Positions 17,038 to 26,094 are shown, counted from the first letter of the stretch. The stretch is DNA of 64,000 nucleotides from Solibacillus sp. FSL W7-1436 (GCF_038007305.1 NZ_JBBOWV010000001.1:2656501-2720500); one strand, 5' to 3'. A program made the numbers and translations. The notes: generated from the sequence alone by a model not told the origin.

Positions 17038-18810
17038 ATGAAAGTTAAGTGGTCTGGAAGATTTGAAGGCTATTCATTCGCCGATTTCAAGAAGGATTTA
17101 TTATCCGGGACGATTGTCGGGATTATTGCTGTACCATTGGCGATGAGTTTTGCCATTGCCTCCGGGGTCAAACCAGAGTACGGGATTTACACAGCAATTA
17201 TTGCAGGTATTTTAATTTCCTTACTAGGAGGTTCAAAGTTCCAAATTGGCGGTCCGACTGGTGCTTTTGTTCCGATTTTGCTTGGGGTTGTGCTCGTTTA
17301 CGGGTATGAAAACTTGCTTATCGCAGGCTTGATGGCGGGGGTGATGCTGCTGCTGATGGGAATCTTCAGGCTGGGGACACTGATCAAATTCATTCCAAGA
17401 CCGGTAACTGTCGGCTTTACAGCAGGAATTGCCGTCATCATTTTTACTGGACAAATCGGGAATTTTTTAGGATTAACAAATATGGAGCAGCACGAGAAGT
17501 TTCATATGAACGTTTATGAAATCATTTCGAATATTGAAACCATTAATTTATATAGTTTACTCGTTGCAGTTGTCAGTTTTGCATTGATACTGATGGCACC
17601 GAAAGTTTTACCGAAAGTACCGGGTGCTCTTATTGGAATTATTGTGTCATCCGTTGTAACAGTTCTATTTTTACAGGGCCATGTTGCAACAATTGGTTCC
17701 ACATATGGTGCAATACCGAACACATTGCCACAGTTCCACATTCCTGAAATTACAATGGAACGTATTTTCATGCTCATTGGGCCGGCGTTTGTCATTGCAA
17801 TGCTCGGCGGGATTGAATCACTGTTGTCAGCGGTTGTTGCAGACGGCATGACGAACAGCAAACATAACAGTAACCGGGAACTGATCGGGCAAGGTATCGC
17901 CAACATTGTGACACCGTTTTTTGGCGGGATACCTGCTACAGGGGCAATTGCACGAACGGCTACCAACATTAAATCCGGTGCTGTTTCGCCAATGTCAGGG
18001 GTAATCCATGGTATCTTCGTTTTGATCACACTATTATTGCTCGCACCATTCGCGGTACATATTCCACTTGCAAGTTTAGCACCTGTACTTATGATGGTCG
18101 CATGGAATATGAGCGAACGTCATCATTTCGTACACATTCTAAAATTGAAATCCGGGGATTCGCTTGTTCTATGCATTACATTTTTACTGACAGTATTTAT
18201 GAGCTTAACGGTTGCGGTAACGGCAGGACTCATTTTAGCGGTAATCCTTTTTGCGAAAAGTATGAGTGATAGTCTTACTGTTTCCAAAGTATTGCCGAAT
18301 TTGGAGAAGGCAAACGGAAAGTTGCAGCCTCACATCGTATCGGATCTGCATGATTGTCCGCAAATCAGTATTTATACAATAGAAGGTCCTCTATTTTTCG
18401 GAGCTGCAGAAAAGTTTGAACAGACGCTGCAAAGTACAATACAGGAAAGACCGAAAGTGTTTATCCTTCGTATGCGAAAGGTACCGTATATCGATTCGAC
18501 AGGGGAAGAATATTTCCGCAATATCCTTCAAAATATAAACTCATATGGCGGTAAAGTTTTCTTGACGAATGTTCAGCCTGGGCTGGAACAAATGCTTAGA
18601 CGAAGCGGTCTGTATGATTTAATGGAAGCGGAGCATTTTTATCATACGACAAGTGACGCAATTTCAGCGGCATGCCGGTATATCGAATTAAATAAATGTA
18701 TCGGATGCACCCACTATGCGTTTAAAGAATGCCAATTGCTGTCAAACGGCATTCCGCTATCGGAGCATGAAGGGCAGGCACAGAATAAATTGGCTGAAGC
18801 AACAATATAA
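17038..18810 (+). CDS. SulP family anion transporter with STAS domain
   Basis: A 590-residue permease with about 10-12 membrane segments over residues 18-410, including FQIGGPTGAFVPIL and the conserved IPATGAIARTATN, then a cytoplasmic STAS domain (about 440-545, MRKVPYIDSTGEEY). SulP proteins move sulfate, bicarbonate or other anions; the substrate cannot be read here. After STAS comes a tail with four cysteines (C546, C554, C557, C565). It stands where B. subtilis has dacF, upstream of spoIIA. Confidence 0.93.
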   Translation: MKVKWSGRFEGYSFADFKKDLLSGTIVGIIAVPLAMSFAIASGVKPEYGIYTAIIAGILISLLGGSKFQIGGPTGAFVPILLGVVLVYGYENLLIAGLMAGVMLLLMGIFRLGTLIKFIPRPVTVGFTAGIAVIIFTGQIGNFLGLTNMEQHEKFHMNVYEIISNIETINLYSLLVAVVSFALILMAPKVLPKVPGALIGIIVSSVVTVLFLQGHVATIGSTYGAIPNTLPQFHIPEITMERIFMLIGPAFVIAMLGGIESLLSAVVADGMTNSKHNSNRELIGQGIANIVTPFFGGIPATGAIARTATNIKSGAVSPMSGVIHGIFVLITLLLLAPFAVHIPLASLAPVLMMVAWNMSERHHFVHILKLKSGDSLVLCITFLLTVFMSLTVAVTAGLILAVILFAKSMSDSLTVSKVLPNLEKANGKLQPHIVSDLHDCPQISIYTIEGPLFFGAAEKFEQTLQSTIQERPKVFILRMRKVPYIDSTGEEYFRNILQNINSYGGKVFLTNVQPGLEQMLRRSGLYDLMEAEHFYHTTSDAISAACRYIELNKCIGCTHYAFKECQLLSNGIPLSEHEGQAQNKLAEATI

Positions 18811-18843
18811 CATGTATAAAATTCTGAAAAAGAACAAAGAATA

Positions 18844-18888
18844 AGAGACTGAATGGAAAGGTAAAACTTTCTGTTCGGTCTCTTTTTT
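18844..18888 (+). terminator. terminator after the SulP gene
   Basis: AGAGAC-TGAA pairs with TTCG-GTCTCT, with an inner GAAAG/CTTTC stem, followed by six T. It isolates the spoIIA promoter from upstream transcription. Confidence 0.8.
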
Positions 18889-18898
18889 CATGTCAGGG

Positions 18899-18975
18899 GT
18901 GATTAAAAAAAGACCGTACTACCTATACTGATTTTAGTTGTCGCAGGAGCACTACTTTTAACGAATGAACACTAG
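18899..18975 (+). pseudogene. possible remnant of a short hydrophobic reading frame
   Basis: A GTG at 18899 leads into a run of seven A; adding one A would give a 25-residue peptide with a strongly hydrophobic core (VLPILILVVAGALLLTN) ending at a TAG. As it stands the frame is broken. It lies where dacF precedes spoIIAA in B. subtilis, so it could be a signal-peptide relic of a lost gene. Weak evidence. Confidence 0.25.
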
Positions 18976-18988
18976 TTTTGTCAGCTAG

Positions 18989-19017
18989 ATAGGATTATTT
19001 TTGAACTTGCCGAATTT
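18989..19017 (+). promoter_or_regulatory. sigma-H promoter of the spoIIA operon
   Basis: ATAGGATTA (18989-18997), 11 bp, GCCGAATTT (19009-19017): an exact fit to the sigma-H consensus RnAGGAwWW-N11/12-RnnGAATww. The spoIIA operon is sigma-H dependent in B. subtilis. Start of transcription would fall near 19024, just before the AAGGAGG site. Confidence 0.7.
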
Positions 19018-19041
19018 GCATGCAAGAAGGAGGCGATGTAG

Positions 19042-19404
19042 GTGAACTTTAATTTAACGATGTATCCAAATGATGTATTGATTGTCCAACTATTTGGCGA
19101 ACTGGATCATCATGAGACAGAAAAAGTGAGAACACATATATCGAAAGCTATTTTACAAGGAAATGTAAAATTACTCGTTTGGAATCTAGAGCATTTGCAT
19201 TTTATGGACAGTTCCGGAATTGGGTTAGTGCTTGGCAGAATGCGAGAACTCCGAGCTGTCGATGGACAAACAATTTTGTTAAATCCATCTAAAACGATGC
19301 AGAAAATATTCCAGTATTCCGGTTTAGGAAATCTCGTACAGTTTGCATCTGAACAGCAAGTTATTTCACACAGCGAGGGGGATTGTCAATGGATAACGAA
19401 ATGA
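19042..19404 (+). CDS. spoIIAA: anti-sigma-F factor antagonist SpoIIAA
   Basis: A 120-residue STAS protein. The phosphorylatable serine is S58 in FMDSSGIG. Unphosphorylated SpoIIAA binds SpoIIAB and frees sigma F in the forespore; SpoIIAB phosphorylates it and SpoIIE removes the phosphate. It starts with GTG 9 nt after AAGGAGG and overlaps spoIIAB by 16 nt. First gene of the operon. Confidence 0.96.
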   Translation: MNFNLTMYPNDVLIVQLFGELDHHETEKVRTHISKAILQGNVKLLVWNLEHLHFMDSSGIGLVLGRMRELRAVDGQTILLNPSKTMQKIFQYSGLGNLVQFASEQQVISHSEGDCQWITK

Positions 19405-19829
19405 CGCTAACTTTTTTGGCGCGCAGTGAAAATGAAGGGTTGGCACGTATTGCCGTTACAAGCTTTATGGCACAACTCGATCCGACAATTGAAGAGCTAT
19501 CGGAATGTAAAACAATCGTATCGGAAGCTGTTTCGAATGCCATCATTCATGGTTATGCCGATAATCCGCATGGCATCATTACAGTTTATGCGGTTCGTTA
19601 CGGCTCGGAAGTAAGTGTGACAATTAAAGATGAAGGTTGCGGAATTGAAGATATTGAACAGGCACGTGAGCCATTATTTACAACGAAACCGGAGCTTGAA
19701 CGTTCCGGAATGGGCTTTACAATCATGGAAAGTTTTTCGGATTTCCTGCAAGTGGAATCCGTACTTGGAAAAGGCACAGTCGTAACATTCACAAAACAAA
19801 TTTTGCCAATAGGGACACTCGTGACATAA
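19389..19829 (+). CDS. spoIIAB: anti-sigma-F factor / serine kinase SpoIIAB
   Basis: A 146-residue GHKL-type kinase that holds sigma F or phosphorylates SpoIIAA. The ATP site is visible as SEAVSNAIIHGY (N box), DEGCGIED (G1) and ERSGMGFTIM (G2). ATG at 19389 lies 7 nt from GAGGGGG inside spoIIAA; the in-frame TTG at 19383 is too close to that site. Overlap with spoIIAA suggests coupled, balanced synthesis. Confidence 0.96.
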   Translation: MDNEMTLTFLARSENEGLARIAVTSFMAQLDPTIEELSECKTIVSEAVSNAIIHGYADNPHGIITVYAVRYGSEVSVTIKDEGCGIEDIEQAREPLFTTKPELERSGMGFTIMESFSDFLQVESVLGKGTVVTFTKQILPIGTLVT

Positions 19830-19841
19830 CGAAATAAGGGG

Positions 19842-20609
19842 ATGGGGAACATCGAGCAGTCATCTGAAACGTTATTAACGCAAGCTTACATGCGTGAACT
19901 AATCGCAAAATCACAACAAGGCGATCAAGTTGCGAGAAAAACGATGATTGAAGGAAATACTAGACTTGTTTGGTCTATCGTTCAACGCTTTGCTTCAAGG
20001 GGCGTTGAACTGGAAGATTTGTTTCAAATTGGCTGTATTGGCTTAATGAAATCAGTTGATAAATTCGACTTGTCCTATGAAGTGAAATTTTCCACATATG
20101 CAGTGCCGATGATTATTGGGGAGATTCAACGTTTTTTAAGAGATGACGGTATGGTAAAGGTAAGTCGTTCTATCCGTGAATTGAACTACAAAATTCGTCA
20201 TGCGACCGATGACTATTTAAAAACAAACGAAAAACCCCCATCTGTTGCACAATTGGCTGAAATATTGCAAGTTTCACAAGAAGATATTCTATTGGCAACG
20301 GATGCGATGCGTGATCCGGCAAGCCTGCATGATCAGCTTTTTGAAAATGACGGAGATTCCATTACATTAATGGATCAGATGCGTGACGATAAGTCAGAGC
20401 TTGCATTTGACTACGTTCCATTAAAGGACATGTTGAAGAGACTTGGAAAACGGGAACAATCGATCATTTATTTCCGCTATTATCTGGATTTGACCCAAAC
20501 GGAAATTGCCGATCGTCTCGGTATCTCCCAAGTACAAGTATCACGATTGGAAAAGAAAATACTAGCCCAGTTGAAATCATGGATGGATCAGTCTACATTA
20601 AGCAGATAA
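19842..20609 (+). CDS. sigF: forespore sigma factor SigF
   Basis: A 255-residue sigma-70 family factor with region 2 (RLVWSIVQRFASRGVELEDLFQIGCIGL), region 3 and a region 4 HTH (TQTEIADRLGISQVQVSRLEKKIL). It drives early forespore transcription. The ATG at 19842 directly abuts AAGGGG, unusually tight, but an upstream in-frame stop leaves no earlier start. Third gene of spoIIA, 12 nt after spoIIAB. Confidence 0.95.
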   Translation: MGNIEQSSETLLTQAYMRELIAKSQQGDQVARKTMIEGNTRLVWSIVQRFASRGVELEDLFQIGCIGLMKSVDKFDLSYEVKFSTYAVPMIIGEIQRFLRDDGMVKVSRSIRELNYKIRHATDDYLKTNEKPPSVAQLAEILQVSQEDILLATDAMRDPASLHDQLFENDGDSITLMDQMRDDKSELAFDYVPLKDMLKRLGKREQSIIYFRYYLDLTQTEIADRLGISQVQVSRLEKKILAQLKSWMDQSTLSR

Positions 20610-20670
20610 GTTAAGTGACCCGCAATTACTCCATGGTGCTTTAGACTAAATATGAATAAGCGGTGAAAAA

Positions 20671-22116
20671 ATGACAAATCAGCTTTTTACATCAATGAAA
20701 ATTGCAGAAGGCTTCTTCAATTCAAAATTTGAACCGGAGAAGAACTTTGATTTATGTATTAAAGAAATCACGATCAAAAATTTACCGACTTTAACGGTAT
20801 ATGTGAGCGGTCTCATCAACGGAGACAGCTTGACGGAAATACTGTCCGATTTACAGCGGGACAATGATGATGAAGAAATACTGGATGAACAGGACTATTT
20901 TCATGCCCACTTCAACTTCTTCGGGGTAGATTTAGCGTCGTCGATTGATGACTTTATGCTCGGGGTGTTAAGTGGGCGAGTAGGTTTTGTCACGAAAAGC
21001 GGTTACTGCTATTTGGCGGAGTTCCGGAATTATCCGGGACGGAATCCGGAAGAACCGGATAATGAAAAAGTTATTCGTGGTTCAAGAGACGGTTTTGCCG
21101 AAAATATTATTTTAAATACGGCATTGATTCGTCGGCGGATTCGAAGTGAAAAGCTGCGATTCCATATGCATCACGTAACGACCTATGGCCAGACGGATAT
21201 CGTTCTTTCGTATATGGATGATCTAGTAAATGAGAAACATTTAAAATGGATTATTGAGCGGCTTGGGCAAATTAAACATGATGGTTTAACGATGAGCGAC
21301 AAATCGTTGGAGGAGTGGCTGTTTAAGCAAAAATACCATCCGTTGCCGTTTGTGCGCTATACGGAACGGCCTGATATTGTAGCTGCCCATATTTTGGAAG
21401 GGCATATTGCGATTATGGTCGATACATCGCCTTCTGTAATGCTTATCCCTGTCACCATGTTCCATTTGCTGCAGCATGCGGAGGAATATCGCCAGGCGCC
21501 TTTAGTCGGTACGATGATGCGGTTCCTTCGATTTGGAGCGGTAATTTTAAGCTTTATTTTACTTCCTTTCTGGTATTTACTCGTTACACATCCTGAGTTA
21601 CTCCCCGATAAGTTAGCGTTTATCGGGATAAATGAAAGTGGAGAAATTCCTATATTCCTGCAAATAATAATTGCGGATATCGGAATTGAATATTTGCGAA
21701 TTGCAGCGATCCATACACCAACACCATTATCGACCGCAATGGGATTAATCGCCGGTATTATCATCGGACAGATTGCGATCGACGTTGGATTATTTTCAAG
21801 TGAAATTGTATTATATACCGCGATTACCGCAATTTTTACATTTGCCATTCCGAACTACGAACTGAGTATTTCGGTAAAAGTTTTCCGTTTGGTATTATTA
21901 AGTGCAACAGCATTATTAGGAATAAACGGTTTCTTTGTTGGGGCGTTCTTGATTTTCACTTATTTATGTTCATTAAAACCGATGAATGTGCCGTATTTAT
22001 GGCCGCTTGTGCCGTTTTTCCCGAAGGCCTTCGCCCGTGTTGTCATTCGAACACCGATGTCGGAAGATGCACCAAGGCCATTTATCGTGAACGCAAAAAA
22101 GCGAAAACGTGTATAA
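20671..22116 (+). CDS. spoVAF: SpoVAF/GerA family germination protein
   Basis: A 481-residue protein with a soluble N-terminal half and about five membrane segments from residue 285 on, the GerA-subunit-A architecture; PSVMLIPVTMFHLLQHAEEYR precedes the first helix. Position before lysA identifies it as spoVAF. In B. subtilis spoVAA-AE stand between sigF and spoVAF; here only 61 nt do. With SpoVAEA it assists dipicolinate release during germination. Confidence 0.9.
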   Translation: MTNQLFTSMKIAEGFFNSKFEPEKNFDLCIKEITIKNLPTLTVYVSGLINGDSLTEILSDLQRDNDDEEILDEQDYFHAHFNFFGVDLASSIDDFMLGVLSGRVGFVTKSGYCYLAEFRNYPGRNPEEPDNEKVIRGSRDGFAENIILNTALIRRRIRSEKLRFHMHHVTTYGQTDIVLSYMDDLVNEKHLKWIIERLGQIKHDGLTMSDKSLEEWLFKQKYHPLPFVRYTERPDIVAAHILEGHIAIMVDTSPSVMLIPVTMFHLLQHAEEYRQAPLVGTMMRFLRFGAVILSFILLPFWYLLVTHPELLPDKLAFIGINESGEIPIFLQIIIADIGIEYLRIAAIHTPTPLSTAMGLIAGIIIGQIAIDVGLFSSEIVLYTAITAIFTFAIPNYELSISVKVFRLVLLSATALLGINGFFVGAFLIFTYLCSLKPMNVPYLWPLVPFFPKAFARVVIRTPMSEDAPRPFIVNAKKRKRV

Positions 22117-22219
22117 ACATGAATTGCATCACTTTGACACCTATGTTAAAGTTCTCATATAATATTTTGTGATTTTTGAGAATATTAGCGAGGATTAGCT
22201 TAAGTCAGGGGAGAATACG

Positions 22220-23539
22220 ATGCATTTATATGGAACACAGCAAATTAATGAACTCGGCCATTTAACAATTGGCGGGGTAGATACAATTGAATTGGCAAAA
22301 CAATACGGGACACCGTTATTCGTTTATGATACAGCGTTAATCCGTAAACGTTCACGCGGCTTTATCGATACATTTGAACAATTAGGCGTAAAAGCGCAAG
22401 TTGCCTATGCATCCAAAGCATTCGCCTGTGTTGCGGCATATCAGTTGGCTGCTCAGGAAAACCTTTCGCTGGATGTTGTATCGGGCGGAGAACTTTATAC
22501 AGCGATTAAAGCTGGATTCCCGGCAGAACGCATTCATTTCCATGGCAATAATAAATCGGTTGCCGAACTTGAATTGGCGTTTGAAACAGGAATCGGCTGT
22601 ATCGTCGTCGATAACTTTTACGAGATTTCGTTAATTAAAGAAATCGCACAGCAGAAAAATCAGCAAATGAAAATTTTATTGCGTGTGACACCTGGTGTCG
22701 AAGCACATACACATGATTTTATTACAACAGGTCGGGCTGATTCCAAATTCGGTTTTGACTTAAATAATGGACAAGCTGATGAGGCATTTAAGCAAGTAGT
22801 AAACGATGAACATATCGAACTATTAGGTTTACATTGCCACATCGGCTCTCAAATTTTTGAAACAGAAGGCTTTAGTCTGGCGGCGGGCAAAGTTATGCAA
22901 AAAATGGGTGCATGGAAAGAACAGCACGGTTTTGCAGCACAAGTACTGAATCTTGGCGGCGGCTTCGGAATCCGTTATACAGAAGAGGACAAGCCTTTAG
23001 AGCCTCATGAATATGTTGCGGACATGATTCGAACAGTGCAGGATGAAAGTAAAAAACTTAACTTGGCAATGCCGGAAATCTGGATTGAGCCAGGCCGTTC
23101 TTTAGTTGGAGATGCTGGTACATCACTGTACACGATCGGCTCCCAGAAAACAGTACCAAATGTGCGTGAATATATTGCTGTTGATGGCGGGATGAGCGAT
23201 AATATCCGCCCGGCACTTTACGATGCAAAATATGAAGCGATTATTGCCAATAAAGCCAATGATCCAAAAACAAGTACATACACTGTTGCAGGTAAGCTAT
23301 GTGAGTCAGGAGATAAGCTGATCATTGATGCGTCATTACAAAATGCACATACCGGTGATATTTTGGCGATGTTCTGTACAGGCGCATACGGATATTCGAT
23401 GGCATCAAACTATAACCGGGTTCCAAGACCGGCCGTTGTGTTCGTTGAAAATGGAGAGCACCAATTAGCGATTAAACGTGAAAGCTATGAAGATTTAGTG
23501 GTAAATGATTTGCCGTTAACATTTGCAAAGGGTGAATAG
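22220..23539 (+). CDS. lysA: diaminopimelate decarboxylase LysA
   Basis: A 439-residue PLP enzyme converting meso-diaminopimelate to lysine. PLP binds K66 in YASKAF; HCHIGSQ, LGGGFGIRY and the C-terminal CESGDKL (active-site cysteine from the partner subunit) are intact. Length is normal. A GGGGAG site precedes the ATG. It follows spoVAF as in B. subtilis. Confidence 0.97.
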   Translation: MHLYGTQQINELGHLTIGGVDTIELAKQYGTPLFVYDTALIRKRSRGFIDTFEQLGVKAQVAYASKAFACVAAYQLAAQENLSLDVVSGGELYTAIKAGFPAERIHFHGNNKSVAELELAFETGIGCIVVDNFYEISLIKEIAQQKNQQMKILLRVTPGVEAHTHDFITTGRADSKFGFDLNNGQADEAFKQVVNDEHIELLGLHCHIGSQIFETEGFSLAAGKVMQKMGAWKEQHGFAAQVLNLGGGFGIRYTEEDKPLEPHEYVADMIRTVQDESKKLNLAMPEIWIEPGRSLVGDAGTSLYTIGSQKTVPNVREYIAVDGGMSDNIRPALYDAKYEAIIANKANDPKTSTYTVAGKLCESGDKLIIDASLQNAHTGDILAMFCTGAYGYSMASNYNRVPRPAVVFVENGEHQLAIKRESYEDLVVNDLPLTFAKGE

Positions 23540-23542
23540 CTA

Positions 23543-23656
23543 TTGAAATTATCCAGGCAAGCTAAATGGGGTATCGGTCTATTAATTGGAATTATGATTT
23601 GGTCGCTCTTGTTCATTTACATTATTAGTCCGCTAATTTACAAATTTTCAAACTGA
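23543..23656 (+). CDS. 37-residue single-span membrane peptide after lysA
   Basis: TTG at 23543 opens a 37-residue frame with a basic N-terminus (KLSRQAKW) and one membrane helix (about 10-31) ending ISPLIYKFSN. The lysA end AAAGGGTG serves as its ribosome site and the gap to lysA is 3 nt, so it is translated from the lysA message if real. No family recognised. Small size and TTG start keep confidence moderate. Confidence 0.5.
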   Translation: MKLSRQAKWGIGLLIGIMIWSLLFIYIISPLIYKFSN

Positions 23657-23733
23657 ACGTTGGAAAATTGTGTTATTGCATTTCGGTCGATCTTTTGATA
23701 GGATGTGCAATGGTAGAATTGAGGGAATGTAAA

Positions 23734-24093
23734 ATGTTAGTTCGATATAAAAAAGCACTTGAAAAAATTGCAATGGGATTAATTTCGTTAATGCCACAAG
23801 AAAAAGACATTAAACGCTTAATGGAAACCATTCAACAATATGAACAAAAAGAAAACTGGACACTCTTCTTATGGAAAAATGGCGAAGAATATGTTGGGGC
23901 TATAGGGATTGCAGAAGAAAATGATACGGCAGTCGTACAGCATATTACAGTCATCCCGTCGTATCGCGGTGAAGGTGTCGCATTAAAAATGTTGCATGAA
24001 CTGCAGAATATGGGGTATGAACATATTCAAGCGAATGAAGATACAAGTGCATTTGTCCAAAAATGTATACCTATATTAAAAGAAGTCGACTAA
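23734..24093 (+). CDS. ribT: RibT, GNAT-family acetyltransferase-like protein
   Basis: A 119-residue GNAT fold. N-terminal MLVRYKKALEKIAMGLISLMP and the acetyl-CoA loop region VIPSYRGEGVALKML match RibT, the last gene of the B. subtilis riboflavin operon. Here ribDEAH are absent from the neighbourhood, so it is an orphan ribT. ATG 23734 follows GAGGGAATG; the longer frame from 23668 lacks a ribosome site. Acceptor substrate unknown. Confidence 0.88.
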   Translation: MLVRYKKALEKIAMGLISLMPQEKDIKRLMETIQQYEQKENWTLFLWKNGEEYVGAIGIAEENDTAVVQHITVIPSYRGEGVALKMLHELQNMGYEHIQANEDTSAFVQKCIPILKEVD

Positions 24094-24116
24094 TTTACTG
24101 TCGACTTCTTTTTTTT
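24078..24116. terminator. terminator shared by ribT and ypuF
   Basis: AAGAAGTCGAC pairs with GTCGACTTCTT around nine bases, followed by a run of T on the plus strand. It overlaps the last codons of both converging genes. Confidence 0.85.
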
Positions 24117-24595
24117 AATTCTCTCGCTTCCAGTATTTCTGTCCGGTCCCGAAGCATATGTTTATTGAAAATAAAGTGTGGATCCATAAGAGGAACAGAC
24201 TTTATTCTTTCGTGTACCAATTCTTGCAGCTGCCGATCTGTAATAGGCAGCGGAAAGTGTGCGAATGGTTTGTTTTCATGCATTTTTCGAAGCTGGTTTT
24301 CCATATGGAGAAGCAGTTGTCCAACATCGATATACTCGAAAAATTCACTATTATGATTCAGTTCAAAGTTAGCAATGGCTTTCTCCATTATGCGTGCAGC
24401 GCCAGTAACATTTGACCGGCGAAAGTGGTACATACCTGTCGCAAGCTGGACATAGCCTACTAACGGATGAAGCTTTTCTTTTGGTGCGATTTCCTTCCAA
24501 TATTCTTCTAAAACTTCATGGCATTCAAAATAGTCATTATTGCCATTAAAATAAGCGCAATAATCGATAAATAGTGGATGAAACAAAGGATGCAT
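24095..24595 (-). CDS. ypuF: DUF309 family protein, YpuF type
   Basis: A 166-residue protein with the DUF309 core: YFECHEVLEEYWKE at about 22-35 and GYVQLATGMYHFRRSN at about 47-62, forming a helical bundle with a possible metal site. Function unknown. In B. subtilis ypuF precedes scpA in the same direction; here it is inverted and converges on ribT. Confidence 0.88.
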   Translation of the reverse strand: MHPLFHPLFIDYCAYFNGNNDYFECHEVLEEYWKEIAPKEKLHPLVGYVQLATGMYHFRRSNVTGAARIMEKAIANFELNHNSEFFEYIDVGQLLLHMENQLRKMHENKPFAHFPLPITDRQLQELVHERIKSVPLMDPHFIFNKHMLRDRTEILEARELKKRSRQ

Positions 24596-24743
24596 TGTTG
24601 TCCCCTTTCCTCTATACTAATTAGATAGGTTCTGCTATATTTTGTTGAATTTTGACGAATAAAGTAACTAGCAAAACGTAAAATTAATCATAGCGTGAAT
24701 TAGATGCTAATGATAATTTCCGAATAACGATAGGTGGTATTTT

Positions 24744-25526
24744 ATGTCTTACGAAGTGAAGCTAGACGCCTTTAGCGGGCCGCTAGATTTATTATTGCAT
24801 TTAATTCATCGTTTGGAAATTGATATATATGATATTCCAATGGCGGAATTAACGGAACAGTATATTGATCACATCCATGCGATGCAAACATTGGAACTGA
24901 ATGAAGCAAGCGAATATTTAGTAATGGCCGCAACCTTATTGGCGATTAAAAGCCGTATGCTCATTCCGATTAATGAAAATGAAATCGATGCAGAAGAGTT
25001 CGAAGTAGATGAGGTCGATCCACGGGAAGAGCTTGTTGCACGCTTAATCGAATATAAAAAGTATAAAGAAGCAGCTGTCCAACTTCAGGAATTGGAAACA
25101 GAACGTGGCCAAGTGTTCACAAAAGCGCCGGCAGACTTGTCGGAATTTATGCCGGAAGAACAGTTAGCGCTATTTGATCAAAATGTAAATGTTTACGATA
25201 TGTTAAGTGCCTTCCAAAAACTGATGCGTCGTAAACAATTGAAAAAACCATTGTCAACGCGCATCGCAAGACAGGAAATTTCAGTGAAGGAACAAATGCG
25301 TTCCGTTGTAAACATTTTAAAAAATGCAGGCGGAAGAGTGATGTTCTCGCAATTGTTTGAAGCAGAGGATAAACCGATGCTTGTATTGACGTTTTTAACC
25401 TTACTGGAATTAATGAAGCGCCAAGTGATTTTTGTCGAACAGCAAAATAACTTCGATGATTTATCCGTATTATTGACAAAGGAGGAAATTGGCGATGAAA
25501 TCGAACAACTTACTGAGCCGAATTGA
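24744..25526 (+). CDS. scpA: segregation and condensation protein ScpA
   Basis: A 260-residue kleisin that bridges the Smc dimer. The N-terminal Smc-neck domain reads FSGPLDLLLHLIHRLEIDIYDIPMAELTEQY; the C-terminal winged helix (about 190-245) binds the Smc head, with a ScpB-binding middle. Overlaps scpB by 32 nt, which suggests coupled synthesis in the Smc-ScpAB condensin. Confidence 0.96.
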   Translation: MSYEVKLDAFSGPLDLLLHLIHRLEIDIYDIPMAELTEQYIDHIHAMQTLELNEASEYLVMAATLLAIKSRMLIPINENEIDAEEFEVDEVDPREELVARLIEYKKYKEAAVQLQELETERGQVFTKAPADLSEFMPEEQLALFDQNVNVYDMLSAFQKLMRRKQLKKPLSTRIARQEISVKEQMRSVVNILKNAGGRVMFSQLFEAEDKPMLVLTFLTLLELMKRQVIFVEQQNNFDDLSVLLTKEEIGDEIEQLTEPN

Positions 25527-26082
25527 GGCACTATTATTCGTAGCTGGTGATGAAGGTATGACCGTTAAACAACTTGCACAATATATAGAAGTGGAACCAA
25601 TGGATATTGAAGCGGGATTAAGCGAACTTCTGACACATTACCATGAGGATGAAATGCGGGGAATCACATTAAAACAGCTTGCCGGTACATATCAGCTGAC
25701 AACAAAACCGGAAGTGACCGACACATTGAAAAAATTAATTGAAAACCCGACAAATCAAGTATTAACCGCAGCTTCATTAGAGGTTCTGGCAATTATAGCG
25801 TATAAGCAGCCGATCACGCGCGCGGAGGTGGAAGACCTAAGAGGGGTGAAAAGCGAACGCCCGATTGCAACACTCGTATCAAGGGCGCTTGTACAGGAAG
25901 TCGGCAGGGCGGAAGGAACAGGACGGGCAATCCTATATGGGACGACAAAAGAGTTCCTGAATTATTTTGGCTTAAAAAACATTAAAGAATTGCCGCCTTT
26001 ACCTGAAGAAGTCGATCAGGAAGATGATCAGCCGACAGATTTATTTTTAACGAAGTTCCAGGAAACATTTAACCAAAATTAA
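25495..26082 (+). CDS. scpB: segregation and condensation protein ScpB
   Basis: A 195-residue protein with two winged-helix domains (about 5-80 and 85-165) and the conserved LEVLAIIAYKQPITRAEVEDLRGV. It dimerises on ScpA. ATG 25495 lies 9 nt from GGAGG; an in-frame TTG at 25489 is only 3 nt away from it. The carboxypeptidase gene starts 12 nt after its stop. Confidence 0.96.
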   Translation: MKSNNLLSRIEALLFVAGDEGMTVKQLAQYIEVEPMDIEAGLSELLTHYHEDEMRGITLKQLAGTYQLTTKPEVTDTLKKLIENPTNQVLTAASLEVLAIIAYKQPITRAEVEDLRGVKSERPIATLVSRALVQEVGRAEGTGRAILYGTTKEFLNYFGLKNIKELPPLPEEVDQEDDQPTDLFLTKFQETFNQN

Positions 26083-26094
26083 AGGAGTGGCCTG

